DNA of 29,916 nucleotides from the NCBI GenBank assembly GCA_001791035.1, contig MGDX01000016.1:12370-42285 (forward strand). The letters are read 5' to 3'. The notes under the pieces are model-generated. The model did no database searches. It had not been told where the DNA came from and saw only the letters and a program-made list of their open reading frames with translations. This stretch comes from Candidatus Uhrbacteria bacterium RIFCSPHIGHO2_02_FULL_53_13. GTDB lineage: Bacteria; Patescibacteriota; Patescibacteriia; UBA9934; UBA11717. This document shows positions 7,617 to 14,628 of this stretch, piece after piece; within the stretch, counting starts at the first letter, position 1, and the number at the start of each line of letters is the position of its first letter. Both the position numbers and the translations under genes were made by a program.

Positions 7617-8741
7617 TTACACGGTTCCAGATTCAACCCCCATCCTTATCCGCTCCATCAAGCGCATGTAGAACCGCACATTGTGCTCGGTGGCCAAGCG
7701 CATGCCCAATATCTCCTTCATATCGAACAGGTAGTGCAAATAGGAGCGCGAAAACTGCGTGCATAGCGTGCAATCGCACGTTGGATCAATGGAAATATCT
7801 GCAGTCGCATGCTCGGTATTGGAAATATTGAGCGTTTTGTAAAAACTCCCTTCGACGTTGCTCAGGGGGAAATTGAAAGGTTTCATCACAAACAGGCTCC
7901 CGTGGCGGGCGTGGCGTGTGGGGATGACGCAATCGAACAGATCGATTCCCATTTTTACATACGCCACAATTTCCTCCGGCATGCCGCCGCCCATAAAATA
8001 CCGTGGCTTATTTTGCGGCAAACGGCTTGCGACAAATTCCGCCACACGCAGATTATCTTCGCGCGATTCCCCTACCGACAGCCCACCGATGGCATAACCG
8101 TCCAAATCCAAGTCAATCAGCGCCTCAGCAGATTCCCGCCTTAACGTCTCATCCACACCGCCTTGCACAATACCAAACAGCGCTTGATCATCGGTTACGG
8201 AGTCTTGACGATGACTCTGGAGATACTTTTTCGAACGACGAGCCCAACGCAACGAACACTCCATCGCGTCGCGCATGGTAAGCGAGTTTGCATTCGGCGG
8301 TAATACCACATCCATCTGCATCATGATGTCAGAGCCAATACTCTGTTGCATAGCCATTGAGCGTTCTGGCGAAAGCTCAATCTTAGCGCCATCGATATGC
8401 GACTGAAACATCACGCCATCTTCGGTCACCTTGCGCAGTTTTGCCAAACTAAACACTTGATAGCCCCCACTATCGGTCAAAATTGGACGATCCCAGTGCA
8501 TCCATACATGCAGTCCTCCACGCTCGCGCATGGCCTCAAGCCCCGGCCGACACAGCAAATGATATGTATTTGAGAGCACGATTTGCACGCCAATGCGTTT
8601 GAGATCGTCCGGCGACAGTGTCCGTACGGTGCCCTTCGTGGCAATCGGCATAAAGCACGGCGTCTGGATAGTACCGTGAGTCGTTTTGAATTCGCCGCGA
8701 CGAGCTTTGGAAATGATGGATCGTTTTTTGAGTGTAAACAT
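7617..8741 (-). CDS. tgt: tRNA-guanine transglycosylase
   Basis: 374 aa, normal length for bacterial Tgt. The enzyme exchanges guanine at position 34 of GUN-anticodon tRNAs for a queuine precursor (preQ1 in bacteria). Visible hallmarks: TDSGGYQVFSL with the general acid Asp90, the substrate loop GGLSVGE (bacterial form), the nucleophile Asp270 in DLFDCVIPTRHARHG, and the zinc site Cys322, Cys324, Cys327 and His353 with the family spacing. Start ATG 8741 precedes the conserved N-terminal FTL...R. No other queuosine gene is in the window; the organism may rely on preQ1 made elsewhere or salvaged. No clear promoter was found in the 184 nt upstream. Confidence 0.97.
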   Translation of the reverse strand: MFTLKKRSIISKARRGEFKTTHGTIQTPCFMPIATKGTVRTLSPDDLKRIGVQIVLSNTYHLLCRPGLEAMRERGGLHVWMHWDRPILTDSGGYQVFSLAKLRKVTEDGVMFQSHIDGAKIELSPERSMAMQQSIGSDIMMQMDVVLPPNANSLTMRDAMECSLRWARRSKKYLQSHRQDSVTDDQALFGIVQGGVDETLRRESAEALIDLDLDGYAIGGLSVGESREDNLRVAEFVASRLPQNKPRYFMGGGMPEEIVAYVKMGIDLFDCVIPTRHARHGSLFVMKPFNFPLSNVEGSFYKTLNISNTEHATADISIDPTCDCTLCTQFSRSYLHYLFDMKEILGMRLATEHNVRFYMRLMERIRMGVESGTV

Positions 8742-8786
8742 GACGCGATCATGGCATGATTGGAATCAATAATCAAGAGATTGCAT

Positions 8787-8816
8787 AAGAAAAACACCCC
8801 TACGGGTGCTTTTCTT
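8787..8816. terminator. Bidirectional terminator after ftsL
   Basis: AAGAAAA at 8787-8793, a CACCC/GGGTG stem (8795-8799 with 8804-8808) and CTTTTCTT at 8809-8816. On the minus strand it ends the mraZ-rsmH-ftsL transcript. Confidence 0.8.
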
Positions 8817-8831
8817 GTGGGTCACTCCTAT

Positions 8832-8860
8832 CAGAATGGCATGCATTTGATCCCATTCTG
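8832..8860. other. Inverted repeat in the ftsL-tgt intergenic region
   Basis: CAGAATGG at 8832-8839 pairs with CCATTCTG at 8853-8860. The region 8742-8925 holds this hairpin and the terminator at 8787-8816; no gene is seen in it. Confidence 0.4.
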
Positions 8861-8925
8861 GATTCCGTCTTCCATCCCGATAAACATCGAGGGATAAAAG
8901 CAGGGTTTCAAAATGAGATTCGCCT

Positions 8926-9270
8926 CTACTCGGAACGCGCCACGGAGGAAGTCGATGACAAATAGATCGTGTTGCGAGAGGGGACAAAGCCCAAAATCTG
9001 CATGCGGTCGGACACAGTCATGAGACTCTTTTTCTCTGCCAACTCCACGGAACGCTGTTCATGTTCGAGTTTCAGCGCTGATACCTCGCGCTCCAAATCG
9101 CGCAACTGGTACCCCTGCTGTGTCGATTTCGTCATCTGAATAACATATATGCCCGTGAGAAGCACCATCGCCGTGATCCCAATGCCACTCCAAAGTATCC
9201 GTAATGCAAACAGCGACCTTATCCATTGCGCACAGCGATAGGTTTTTGATTGATGTGAAAGATCGGTCAT
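8926..9270 (-). CDS. ftsL: FtsL-like cell-division protein
   Basis: 114 aa. Short basic cytoplasmic N-terminus, one membrane segment at about 24-45, then a coiled coil (about 52-82: QLRDLEREVSALKLEHEQR) and a short periplasmic-side tail. There is no strong sequence motif, but size, topology and position directly after mraZ and rsmH are exactly those of FtsL, the bitopic partner of the FtsQLB/DivIB-DivIC complex. A second candidate partner, the DivIC/FtsB-like protein, is at 25994-26380. The canonical next gene ftsI is absent; a terminator ends the cluster. The 91-nt gap from rsmH contains a palindromic repeat. Confidence 0.75.
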   Translation of the reverse strand: MTDLSHQSKTYRCAQWIRSLFALRILWSGIGITAMVLLTGIYVIQMTKSTQQGYQLRDLEREVSALKLEHEQRSVELAEKKSLMTVSDRMQILGFVPSRNTIYLSSTSSVARSE

Positions 9271-9290
9271 ATTTTTTTGTGTTTGTTTGA

Positions 9291-9342
9291 GATTGCTTCA
9301 CGATGCTCCGCCTCGAGCGAAGTCGAAAGGGTTCGCAATGAC
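9291..9342. repeat. Palindromic intergenic repeat, GATTGCTTC...GCAATGAC family (copy A)
   Basis: Begins GATTGCTTCA at 9291 and ends TCGCAATGAC at 9333-9342. It lies between rsmH and ftsL inside the operon. Related copies are at 13012-13080, 20015-20090, 24884-25007 and half a unit at 12095-12105. Confidence 0.7.
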
Positions 9343-9361
9343 GGGCAGAAGGCGCTCTAAA

Positions 9362-10240
9362 CTATGGATGCCTTTTCTCCGCTACACGTAACTTTGCGGA
9401 ACGTGCACGTGGATTGTTTGTGCGCTCGGACAGCGTCGCTACTACCGGTTTTTTGGTGAGAGACGTCAGCGTTTGCGATGACTTCATGAACCGTTTGACG
9501 ATACGATCCTCAAGCGAATGGAACGTGATGATCAGGAGCCTCCCTCCCGGTTTGAGCGCCGTCTCCGTTTGTGGCAGCACGTCTTGCAGCGCACCCAACT
9601 CGTCGTTCACGGCAATACGCAGGGCTTGGAACACGCGCGTTGCCGGATGCAAGCGCCCATGCCTTGGCACCACGCGCTCTATGCACTGCGCCAAGTCCGT
9701 CGTCGTGGCAAATCGGCCGTGTCGGCGATGCTCCACAAGTGCGCGCGCAATGCGATCGGCATGCACCTCTTCGCCATACATGAGAAAGAGATTTGCAAGC
9801 TCCGCCACCGGCCAACCGTTCACAATGTCGGCTGCCGTTACTCCGTCGCTCGTGTCATAGCGCATATCCAAAGGTCCGTCGGCTTGAAAGCTGAATCCAC
9901 GCTCGGGATCGTCCACATGCGCACTGCTGAATCCCAAGTCGAGCAAGATGCCGTCCACCATTTGCCCGTTCAACATGTTCAGCAGATCACGGTAATTTCC
10001 GTGAACGAATTTTGCGCGCGACCCAAAGGGCTGAAGCTGCTCCCGAGCCGTCTCAAGATTGCGCAAATCTCGCTCAATCCCGATCACGACCCCATTCGGC
10101 TCACTGCCCTCAAGCATCATGCGCGCATGTCCCCCATGCCCCAGCGTTCCGTCGACGTACACGCCGCCCGGTTTTAGCCGCATCCAATGCTGCACCTCCT
10201 CCAGGAGGACGGGAGCATGAAGATGATCCATATGCATCAT
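9362..10240 (-). CDS. rsmH: 16S rRNA (cytosine1402-N4)-methyltransferase
   Basis: 292 aa. RsmH (MraW) methylates N4 of C1402 in the 16S decoding centre. Seen: HAPVLLEEV near the start, the SAM-binding DGTLGHGGHA at about 30-39, LLDLGFSSAHVDDPERGFSF and GPLDMRYD, HPATRVFQALRIAVNDELG, and the ITFHSLEDRIVKRFM motif; all are family landmarks. The stop of mraZ and this start overlap by one base (TAATG at 10238-10242), the usual mraZ-rsmH coupling. Met2 (10237) and Met4 (10231) are alternative starts. Confidence 0.97.
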   Translation of the reverse strand: MMHMDHLHAPVLLEEVQHWMRLKPGGVYVDGTLGHGGHARMMLEGSEPNGVVIGIERDLRNLETAREQLQPFGSRAKFVHGNYRDLLNMLNGQMVDGILLDLGFSSAHVDDPERGFSFQADGPLDMRYDTSDGVTAADIVNGWPVAELANLFLMYGEEVHADRIARALVEHRRHGRFATTTDLAQCIERVVPRHGRLHPATRVFQALRIAVNDELGALQDVLPQTETALKPGGRLLIITFHSLEDRIVKRFMKSSQTLTSLTKKPVVATLSERTNNPRARSAKLRVAEKRHP

Positions 10241-10671
10241 TAGATGCTAAGCTCACCCAACTGCTCGGCAATATCAGCTCCCTCGGATTCGTTCTTGTTC
10301 TGGTAACGCCGCCACTGCGCTTCGTCCCAGAGTTCGAGTCGATTGTAGAGGCCGGCCACGACGACGTTCCGGCTCATCTTCGCGTACGTGCGGAGATATT
10401 CCGGAACCATGATGCGCCCCTGTTTGTCGAGGGACACGTCCATGGCGCCGGCGAGCATGAGTCGCGCAAAGGCACGAGAGGTTTGTTTTGATATTGGCAG
10501 AGCCGCGAGTTTCTGTGCGAGGACGCGCCATTCTTTGATGCCATAGAGCACGAGTGATCCGTCGAGTCCGCGCGTCACCACTGCGCCCGTTTTGAGCGCA
10601 GATCGAAACTTCGTCGGGATCGCCAAGCGTCCTTTGGAGTCAAGGCTGTGTTTGTACTCGCCAAGAAACAT
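10240..10671 (-). CDS. mraZ: Division/cell-wall cluster regulator MraZ
   Basis: 143 aa from ATG 10671, where the conserved MFLGEYKHSLDSKGR begins; the open frame upstream to 10845 would cover the operator and is rejected. Two SpoVT/AbrB-type halves carry the DxxxR motifs, SLDSKGRLAIPTKFR near the start and SLDKQGRIMVPEYLR in the second half. MraZ is a DNA-binding ring that represses its own dcw operon through repeats of TGGG spaced ten bases apart. Such an array is present upstream (10796-10845). It heads the minus-strand operon mraZ-rsmH-ftsL. Confidence 0.96.
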   Translation of the reverse strand: MFLGEYKHSLDSKGRLAIPTKFRSALKTGAVVTRGLDGSLVLYGIKEWRVLAQKLAALPISKQTSRAFARLMLAGAMDVSLDKQGRIMVPEYLRTYAKMSRNVVVAGLYNRLELWDEAQWRRYQNKNESEGADIAEQLGELSI

Positions 10672-10795
10672 AGTTGAGCCGCTTTGAGGCTCGCACAGGG
10701 GGCGGCGTGTGTGCCGATTGAATGTTCGCCCATGGCAGATGCCTTTATAAAAAGATGGGCAAGAGGAAATAGGCGGGGATGTGCCACGCACAGCA

Positions 10796-10845
10796 CGATC
10801 CCCACTCCTTACCACTCTGTACCCTTCGACACCAATTCTACCCAC
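10796..10845 (-). promoter_or_regulatory. MraZ operator: five 10-nt boxes
   Basis: Read on the minus strand, five consecutive decamers begin GTGGG, TTGGT, AGGGT, GTGGT and GTGGG. The period is exactly 10 nt. This matches known MraZ binding sites (TGGG boxes with 5-nt spacers). The first box overlaps the -10 (10835-10840), so binding should block transcription. Confidence 0.75.
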
Positions 10846-10863
10846 ACTCTATCCCCGCGTCAA
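10835..10863 (-). promoter_or_regulatory. Promoter of mraZ-rsmH-ftsL
   Basis: TTGACG (10858-10863), a 17-nt spacer, TAGAAT (10835-10840). Leader of about 155 nt before mraZ. A second TATAAA at 10744-10749 lacks a -35. Confidence 0.75.
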
Positions 10864-10913
10864 CACGCGAAATTGCTGGAAATGGAGGACTTATACACAG
10901 AGGGTGGGGATAA

Positions 10914-10945
10914 GTAAAACAGACCACCGCCCGTAGATGGGCGGT
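10914..10945 (-). terminator. Terminator of the three-gene membrane operon
   Basis: ACCGCCC/GGGCGGT stem (10926-10932 with 10939-10945) with a 6-nt loop. On the minus strand it is followed after a few bases by TTTTACTT. It lies just beyond the stop at 10953. Confidence 0.65.
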
Positions 10946-10952
10946 GAGAAGT

Positions 10953-11150
10953 TCAGGAGTCGTCAGAGTTGTCGGCATCTTTCTTACTAGACGGATACAT
11001 GCCCCACCCTACAGCAAAAGCGCCAACAGCGACCAAGAGCAAGATCAACAGATAGAGTGCCATGCCGGCGCTCGATTCTGTGATCGGTTGGAGAGGTGGA
11101 ATGAGTATCAAGAGCACGGCGGTATCGCTATTGAGAATCGCGTGGATCAC
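10953..11150 (-). CDS. Small membrane protein, third gene of the paralogue operon (GTG start)
   Basis: 65 aa. The GTG at 11148-11150 overlaps the TGA of the preceding gene (GTGA, 11147-11150) and has AGAGGAG three bases upstream, which decides this start over the longer frame to 11234. Two hydrophobic segments: about 10-20 (AVLLILIPPL) and about 30-52 (MALYLLILLLVAVGAFAVGW). The tail is short and charged (SSKKDADNSDDS). Family unknown. Co-translation with the two paralogues suggests that the three act together in the membrane. Confidence 0.65.
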   Translation of the reverse strand: MIHAILNSDTAVLLILIPPLQPITESSAGMALYLLILLLVAVGAFAVGWGMYPSSKKDADNSDDS

Positions 11151-11503
11151 ACGCTCCTCTTTGGCTTGGAAGGCGGAAAGCTCGCCAGAAAGCCCAGCAC
11201 CGTCCCAATCCATGCGATCAGCAGGAGCCACCACGTCGTAAGGAGTGCCAGAACAATCGGGATGAGCATCAGGAATACGAGGATTCCTGTTTCTCGCAGA
11301 GACATTCGGTGATAATCCAAGTTCTCAAATCCACGCTTTTCCATGCTCCAGTAGAGCACGGATATCACGTATACACACCCTGCGCTCAATACGAGAGCAC
11401 CAACATCAACCTTCGGTCCAAAGACCCCTTGAAGATTGCACACGCCGCCGACCGTCAAGATGACGAGCCCCGTGACGAAAAAGAGCTTCCGCCACCAGGT
11501 CAT
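11147..11503 (-). CDS. Small polytopic membrane protein, paralogue 2
   Basis: 118 aa from ATG 11503, preceded by GGGGA; the start overlaps the TGA of paralogue 1 (ATGA, 11500-11503). It begins MTWWRKLFFVTGLVILTVGG and shares its first 34 residues with paralogue 1 except for two changes, then diverges abruptly. About four hydrophobic segments are visible: 8-24, 35-50, 74-90 and 92-108. The C-terminus is basic (PPSKPKRSV). Family not recognised; role unknown. Confidence 0.7.
   Translation of the reverse strand: MTWWRKLFFVTGLVILTVGGVCNLQGVFGPKVDVGALVLSAGCVYVISVLYWSMEKRGFENLDYHRMSLRETGILVFLMLIPIVLALLTTWWLLLIAWIGTVLGFLASFPPSKPKRSV
11406..11503 (-). repeat. 98-nt near-identical block, copy in paralogue 2
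   Basis: Matches 11762-11859 with three mismatches in 98 positions (offset 356). It spans the start codon through codon 33. Confidence 0.9.
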
Positions 11504-11859
11504 GCGTTCCCCATTGGCTTGACGGGTAGCGGCATGCTGGCAAATAGACTCAATATCGATGCAAGGTACACGGTCACAAGAGGCGACCACGGAACGGCAA
11601 TGACGAACAGAACGCACATTACAGGAACCATGAATGCAATAAACTTGGATTCTCTTGTAAGCAGTCCCTGTTCGAAGATCTCATCATGAAGCTGATGAGA
11701 GCACAAGTACAGCACAATAACAAAGGTCGCACTAAAACCTGACAGCACAAGAGAAAACACGTCAACCTTCGGTCCAAAGACCCCTTGAAGATTGCACACG
11801 ACGCCGACCGTCAAGATGACAAGCCCCGCGACGAAAAAGAGCTTCCGCCACCAGGTCAT
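11500..11859 (-). CDS. Small polytopic membrane protein, paralogue 1
   Basis: 119 aa from ATG 11859, which has GGAGG five bases upstream, the best Shine-Dalgarno in the window; the nine extra codons upstream are therefore rejected. About four hydrophobic segments (8-24, 35-53, 70-87, 90-107). It is the first gene of an operon with paralogue 2 and the 65-aa protein, behind a good promoter at 11941-11969 with a leader of about 75 nt. Family not recognised. The abrupt end of similarity to its neighbour after residue 34 suggests recombination rather than simple drift. Confidence 0.72.
   Translation of the reverse strand: MTWWRKLFFVAGLVILTVGVVCNLQGVFGPKVDVFSLVLSGFSATFVIVLYLCSHQLHDEIFEQGLLTRESKFIAFMVPVMCVLFVIAVPWSPLVTVYLASILSLFASMPLPVKPMGNA
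11762..11859 (-). repeat. 98-nt near-identical block, copy in paralogue 1
   Basis: Partner of 11406-11503. Similarity stops sharply at the end of the block while both genes continue for about 85 codons. Confidence 0.9.
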
Positions 11860-11940
11860 GCTCGCCTCCGCATAACACAAATCCACAAGAAGCTGTTGAC
11901 GTTTGAATGTCGTCGCCAGTTCATGGTAGTTACCACTGTG

Positions 11941-11969
11941 TTTGTATCAAAATGAGGGTGCGGCGTCAA
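11941..11969 (-). promoter_or_regulatory. Promoter of the paralogue operon
   Basis: TTGACG (11964-11969), a 17-nt spacer ending in TGA, then TACAAA (11941-11946): a good -35 plus extended -10. Confidence 0.65.
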
Positions 11970-11984
11970 TGTTCAACTGGCATT

Positions 11985-12105
11985 ACCCCTCCGTCCTCGT
12001 GTGACTCGGACACCTCCCCTATGCTAGGAAATGGGTACGCATACCCCTCCGTCCTCGTGTGACTCGGACACCTCCCCTAGCATAGGGGAGGTGGCTCGCA
12101 ATGAC
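11985..12105. repeat. Composite repeat at the 3' end of uvrC
   Basis: Two direct copies of a 37-nt unit (11985-12021 and 12043-12079, beginning ACCCCTCCGTCCTCG) are 58 nt apart. The second copy runs into a hairpin, CACCTCCCCTA/TAGGGGAGGTG at about 12069-12093. The block ends with CTCGCAATGAC at 12095-12105, the half unit of the window's palindromic repeat family. It fills the space from the paralogue promoter to the uvrC stop. Confidence 0.8.
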
Positions 12106-12111
12106 GAAACC

Positions 12112-13494
12112 CTACCGCATGCTACGGCGTTTGCGGTGGTACGCTACGGCAAAACGGTGCGCCTCGTCACGCGCTCGTTGGAACGTCTCTTTATGCGCGG
12201 ATGCCATGCGCACCGCCTCACGATCCGCACGATCAAAAATCAGCTCGTCGCGCTTTCGATCATGCCCTTTCGCCAACCCAATCACCGGAATGGCAATCTG
12301 CGCCTCACGCAATACCGACAACACAACGTTCACCTGCGGCTTGCCACCGTCAATCACGAAAACATCTGGCAACGGCCAAGCGTTGGGAAACCGCACGGCG
12401 CGCGCTAAACGCCGCTCCATCACCTCGCGCATCATCGCCACGTCGTTTGCCCCTACAACGGTTTTGATTTTGAACTTTCGGTATACACTCTTCTTTGGTT
12501 GACCGCGCTCAAACACCACCATACTTCCCACGGCACTTGTGCCGCTGATGTTGGAAATGTCGTACGCCTCAATGCGTCCGAGAGCATCCACAAATCCTTT
12601 GTCGGGATTCTCGTATGGCAATGGACTAAAGTCACGCGTAATCACCGAAATATCGCGAATATGTTCTAACCATGCAATTTGCCGTTTGATGCGCGCCGCG
12701 CGTTCAAACTCGAGCTTCGCCGCGGCCGTCTTCATCTCGCGCTTAAGTCGCGTCACGATCGACCCCTTTTTGCCATCGAAAAACTGCATCAGATTCCGAA
12801 TCTGTTTTCGATATTCACGCTTTGAGATAGCGCCCGTACACACACCGGGGCATTTGCGCAGATGAACGTCAAAGCACGCACGCTTTCGTTTTCCCTCTTT
12901 TGGAGGAGTACAGGTGCTCCACGGAAACGCACGTCGCAGTAAATCCATCGCTTGCCGCAGAGCATTGGGCGACGTAAACGGTCCGTACACGGCAATGTAT
13001 TCTAGCGTTGGGATTGCTTCACTGCGCTTTGCTTCGTTCGCAATGACTTTCGTTGTGCGCTTTGCTCCGTTCGCAACGACGCGAGAAAATGGGTCAAAAC
13101 CTTTTCTCGCCAATTCCAGTCCGCGCACATACAGAGGACGCGGAAAATCTTCGTTCGTAAACACGAGATACAAAAAACTCTTATCATCGGTGAGTTGTGC
13201 GTTGTAGCGTGGCTTGTGCACACGAATAAGATTTGCCTCGAGCACAAGTGCCTCAATCACCGTCGGAGTTTTAATGTAGTCGATGCGTACAATCTCCGAC
13301 ACCATTTTGCCAATACGCGTAGCATACACGTCGCCCTCGCGTACATACGTCTTGTTGAAATAAGAAGAAACGCGCTTTTTGAGCGACGTCGCTTTGCCGA
13401 TGTATAAAAGCTCGTTGCGCGCGTTGTAGTACAAGTAAACTCCCGTCGAGTTCGGCAATGCGTTGTTCTTAATCTGTATGTTCGGACTGATCAT
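12112..13494 (-). CDS. uvrC: Excinuclease ABC subunit C, lacking the C-terminal HhH2 domain
   Basis: 460 aa against about 600 for the family. UvrC makes the two incisions in nucleotide excision repair. Seen: GIY-YIG nuclease (GVY at 18-20, YIG at 31-33), the cysteine cluster Cys195, Cys207, Cys215, Cys219, a UVR segment (about 248-282), and the RNase H-like nuclease with Asp312, Asp351, Asp382 and His446 all present. The protein stops at HRKRRSMR, exactly where the tandem helix-hairpin-helix domain normally begins; a repeat block lies beyond the stop. Residues 139-161 are encoded by a palindromic repeat (13012-13080). The start overlaps the M23 gene by 26 nt. Confidence 0.93.
   Translation of the reverse strand: MISPNIQIKNNALPNSTGVYLYYNARNELLYIGKATSLKKRVSSYFNKTYVREGDVYATRIGKMVSEIVRIDYIKTPTVIEALVLEANLIRVHKPRYNAQLTDDKSFLYLVFTNEDFPRPLYVRGLELARKGFDPFSRVVANGAKRTTKVIANEAKRSEAIPTLEYIAVYGPFTSPNALRQAMDLLRRAFPWSTCTPPKEGKRKRACFDVHLRKCPGVCTGAISKREYRKQIRNLMQFFDGKKGSIVTRLKREMKTAAAKLEFERAARIKRQIAWLEHIRDISVITRDFSPLPYENPDKGFVDALGRIEAYDISNISGTSAVGSMVVFERGQPKKSVYRKFKIKTVVGANDVAMMREVMERRLARAVRFPNAWPLPDVFVIDGGKPQVNVVLSVLREAQIAIPVIGLAKGHDRKRDELIFDRADREAVRMASAHKETFQRARDEAHRFAVAYHRKRRSMR
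13012..13080. repeat. Palindromic repeat (copy B) inside uvrC
   Basis: GATTGCTTCA... to GCAATGAC at 13012-13047, followed by a decayed second unit ending GCAACGAC at 13080. It is 69 nt long (23 codons) and keeps the uvrC frame, giving the protein stretch VVANGAKR...IANEAKRSEAI. Confidence 0.85.
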
Positions 13495-14581
13495 CTTCGG
13501 TCACGATGTGTATGCCAGAAAGTATCCGATCATACACTTTTTGGTCAAGCGATGGATTGGCCGCCATAACAAAATACCGCGTAAATCCGTCTTCACCTCG
13601 AAAGTCGGTGACAATGTGCCGTTCGTTGCGCCACGACGGCTGATCGACAAAGTTGCGCACGTTCGGCTTCTTTTCGATGTCATATTGACGTGCCGTGTAA
13701 TGCTTGTCGCCAACCGTCAAATCCGTTGCCGAATGAATCGTTACCGTTTGCAGTGTCAAAAAGCTCGACGCATCAAAGTAGCGAATAAAAATCTGCGAGC
13801 GCTCGCGCGCCGATCCCGCACCACGCGTGTCATACAGATTCCAAGCCTCAAGAGACGAAATCCACTCCACGTCCCATGACCCTGGAATGCTCATTTCAAG
13901 TGGAAATACATCACGACCAGATGGCTCCGTCAACCGTGAGAGCTTATGCAAATCATCGTCACCTCCTCCTAGCAAGCCGTGCCATCCAAAGAATGTACGC
14001 GGGTTTATGTAGTCGACCAACGCTGTCGGCGACGCAACATACCCCGCTAATCGTACATCTTCTGCTCTATAGATGGAAAAATGCAGGTGTGAGCGTTCGT
14101 TGTCCGTTTGTGGCCCTTGCACGCCCAAATACCCGATAGTCTGTCCGGGCACAACGTCATCGCCGACATGTACTTGAAATGTCTGTGTATTGAGATGGCC
14201 GTACACGGCCGAGACGCGTTGGCATGACTCCGGAAAGCGTTCACGACATGGTGCCGCATGATTGATGACAATGACGCCGCCATAGCCTTCTACCCAATCG
14301 GCGAACGTCACGCGACCTTCGGCGATAGAAGAGACAGCAACGGTTGTCTTCTCGTCCTTTACTTCCAAGTCGTCACCAACATGATACCCGCGAAAACGAT
14401 CGTCAAAAAACTCGCCAAAGCGCTTATAGCGCGCTCCGAACGTGTAGTTCTCCACGGGTGTTAATACGGGCATTTTGGAATCAACAATTTCGCGATCCAG
14501 TCGCTCCAAAGTCCCCGAACATCCCGCTCCAAACAAGAGTATTCCTCCAAACACGCCTATAGCTACAATGCTGAGTTTCAT
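13469..14581 (-). CDS. LytM/M23 family zinc metallopeptidase, probable lipoprotein
   Basis: 370 aa from ATG 14581; a second ATG six codons upstream (14599) is possible. Signal peptide ending LLFGAGC, with Cys21 as the likely lipidated residue. The M23 domain (about 50-190) keeps its zinc and catalytic set: His67 and Asp71 (HVGDD), the YGHL motif with His129, and HLH with His165 and His167. It should therefore be an active endopeptidase cutting peptidoglycan cross-bridges outside the membrane. The C-terminal half (about 200-370) is a domain I do not recognise. Encoded divergently from the small helical protein and overlapping uvrC by 26 nt. It could be the hydrolase controlled by FtsEX, but nothing in the sequence proves that. 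Confidence 0.9.
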   Translation of the reverse strand: MKLSIVAIGVFGGILLFGAGCSGTLERLDREIVDSKMPVLTPVENYTFGARYKRFGEFFDDRFRGYHVGDDLEVKDEKTTVAVSSIAEGRVTFADWVEGYGGVIVINHAAPCRERFPESCQRVSAVYGHLNTQTFQVHVGDDVVPGQTIGYLGVQGPQTDNERSHLHFSIYRAEDVRLAGYVASPTALVDYINPRTFFGWHGLLGGGDDDLHKLSRLTEPSGRDVFPLEMSIPGSWDVEWISSLEAWNLYDTRGAGSARERSQIFIRYFDASSFLTLQTVTIHSATDLTVGDKHYTARQYDIEKKPNVRNFVDQPSWRNERHIVTDFRGEDGFTRYFVMAANPSLDQKVYDRILSGIHIVTEDDQSEHTD

Positions 14582-14584
14582 GAG

Positions 14585-14613
14585 TTGACAATATCTCATT
14601 TTCTTGATTACAT
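14585..14613 (+). promoter_or_regulatory. Promoter of the small plus-strand helical protein
   Basis: TTGACA (14585-14590), a 17-nt spacer ending in TGA, TTACAT (14608-14613). The -35 is perfect, the -10 weak but extended. It overlaps the start region of the divergent M23 gene. The predicted leader is under 12 nt. Confidence 0.5.
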
Positions 14614-14628
14614 CAAAACGGAATCACT

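Noticed and set aside
10893..10901. DnaA boxes (TTATACACA here; TGTGGATAA at 4714-4723, 20240-20249 and 21028-21037) as a replication origin
   Set aside because: Single scattered matches, two of them inside palindromic repeats; no cluster, no AT-rich unwinding region, no dnaA or dnaN nearby.
11151..11234. Longer N-terminus of the 65-aa membrane protein from 11234
   Set aside because: It would overlap paralogue 2 by 88 nt; the GTG at 11150 has a Shine-Dalgarno and a GTGA overlap.
11985..12105. CRISPR-like direct repeats
   Set aside because: Only two copies with a 21-nt gap, no further units and no cas genes; the unit belongs to an intergenic repeat family.
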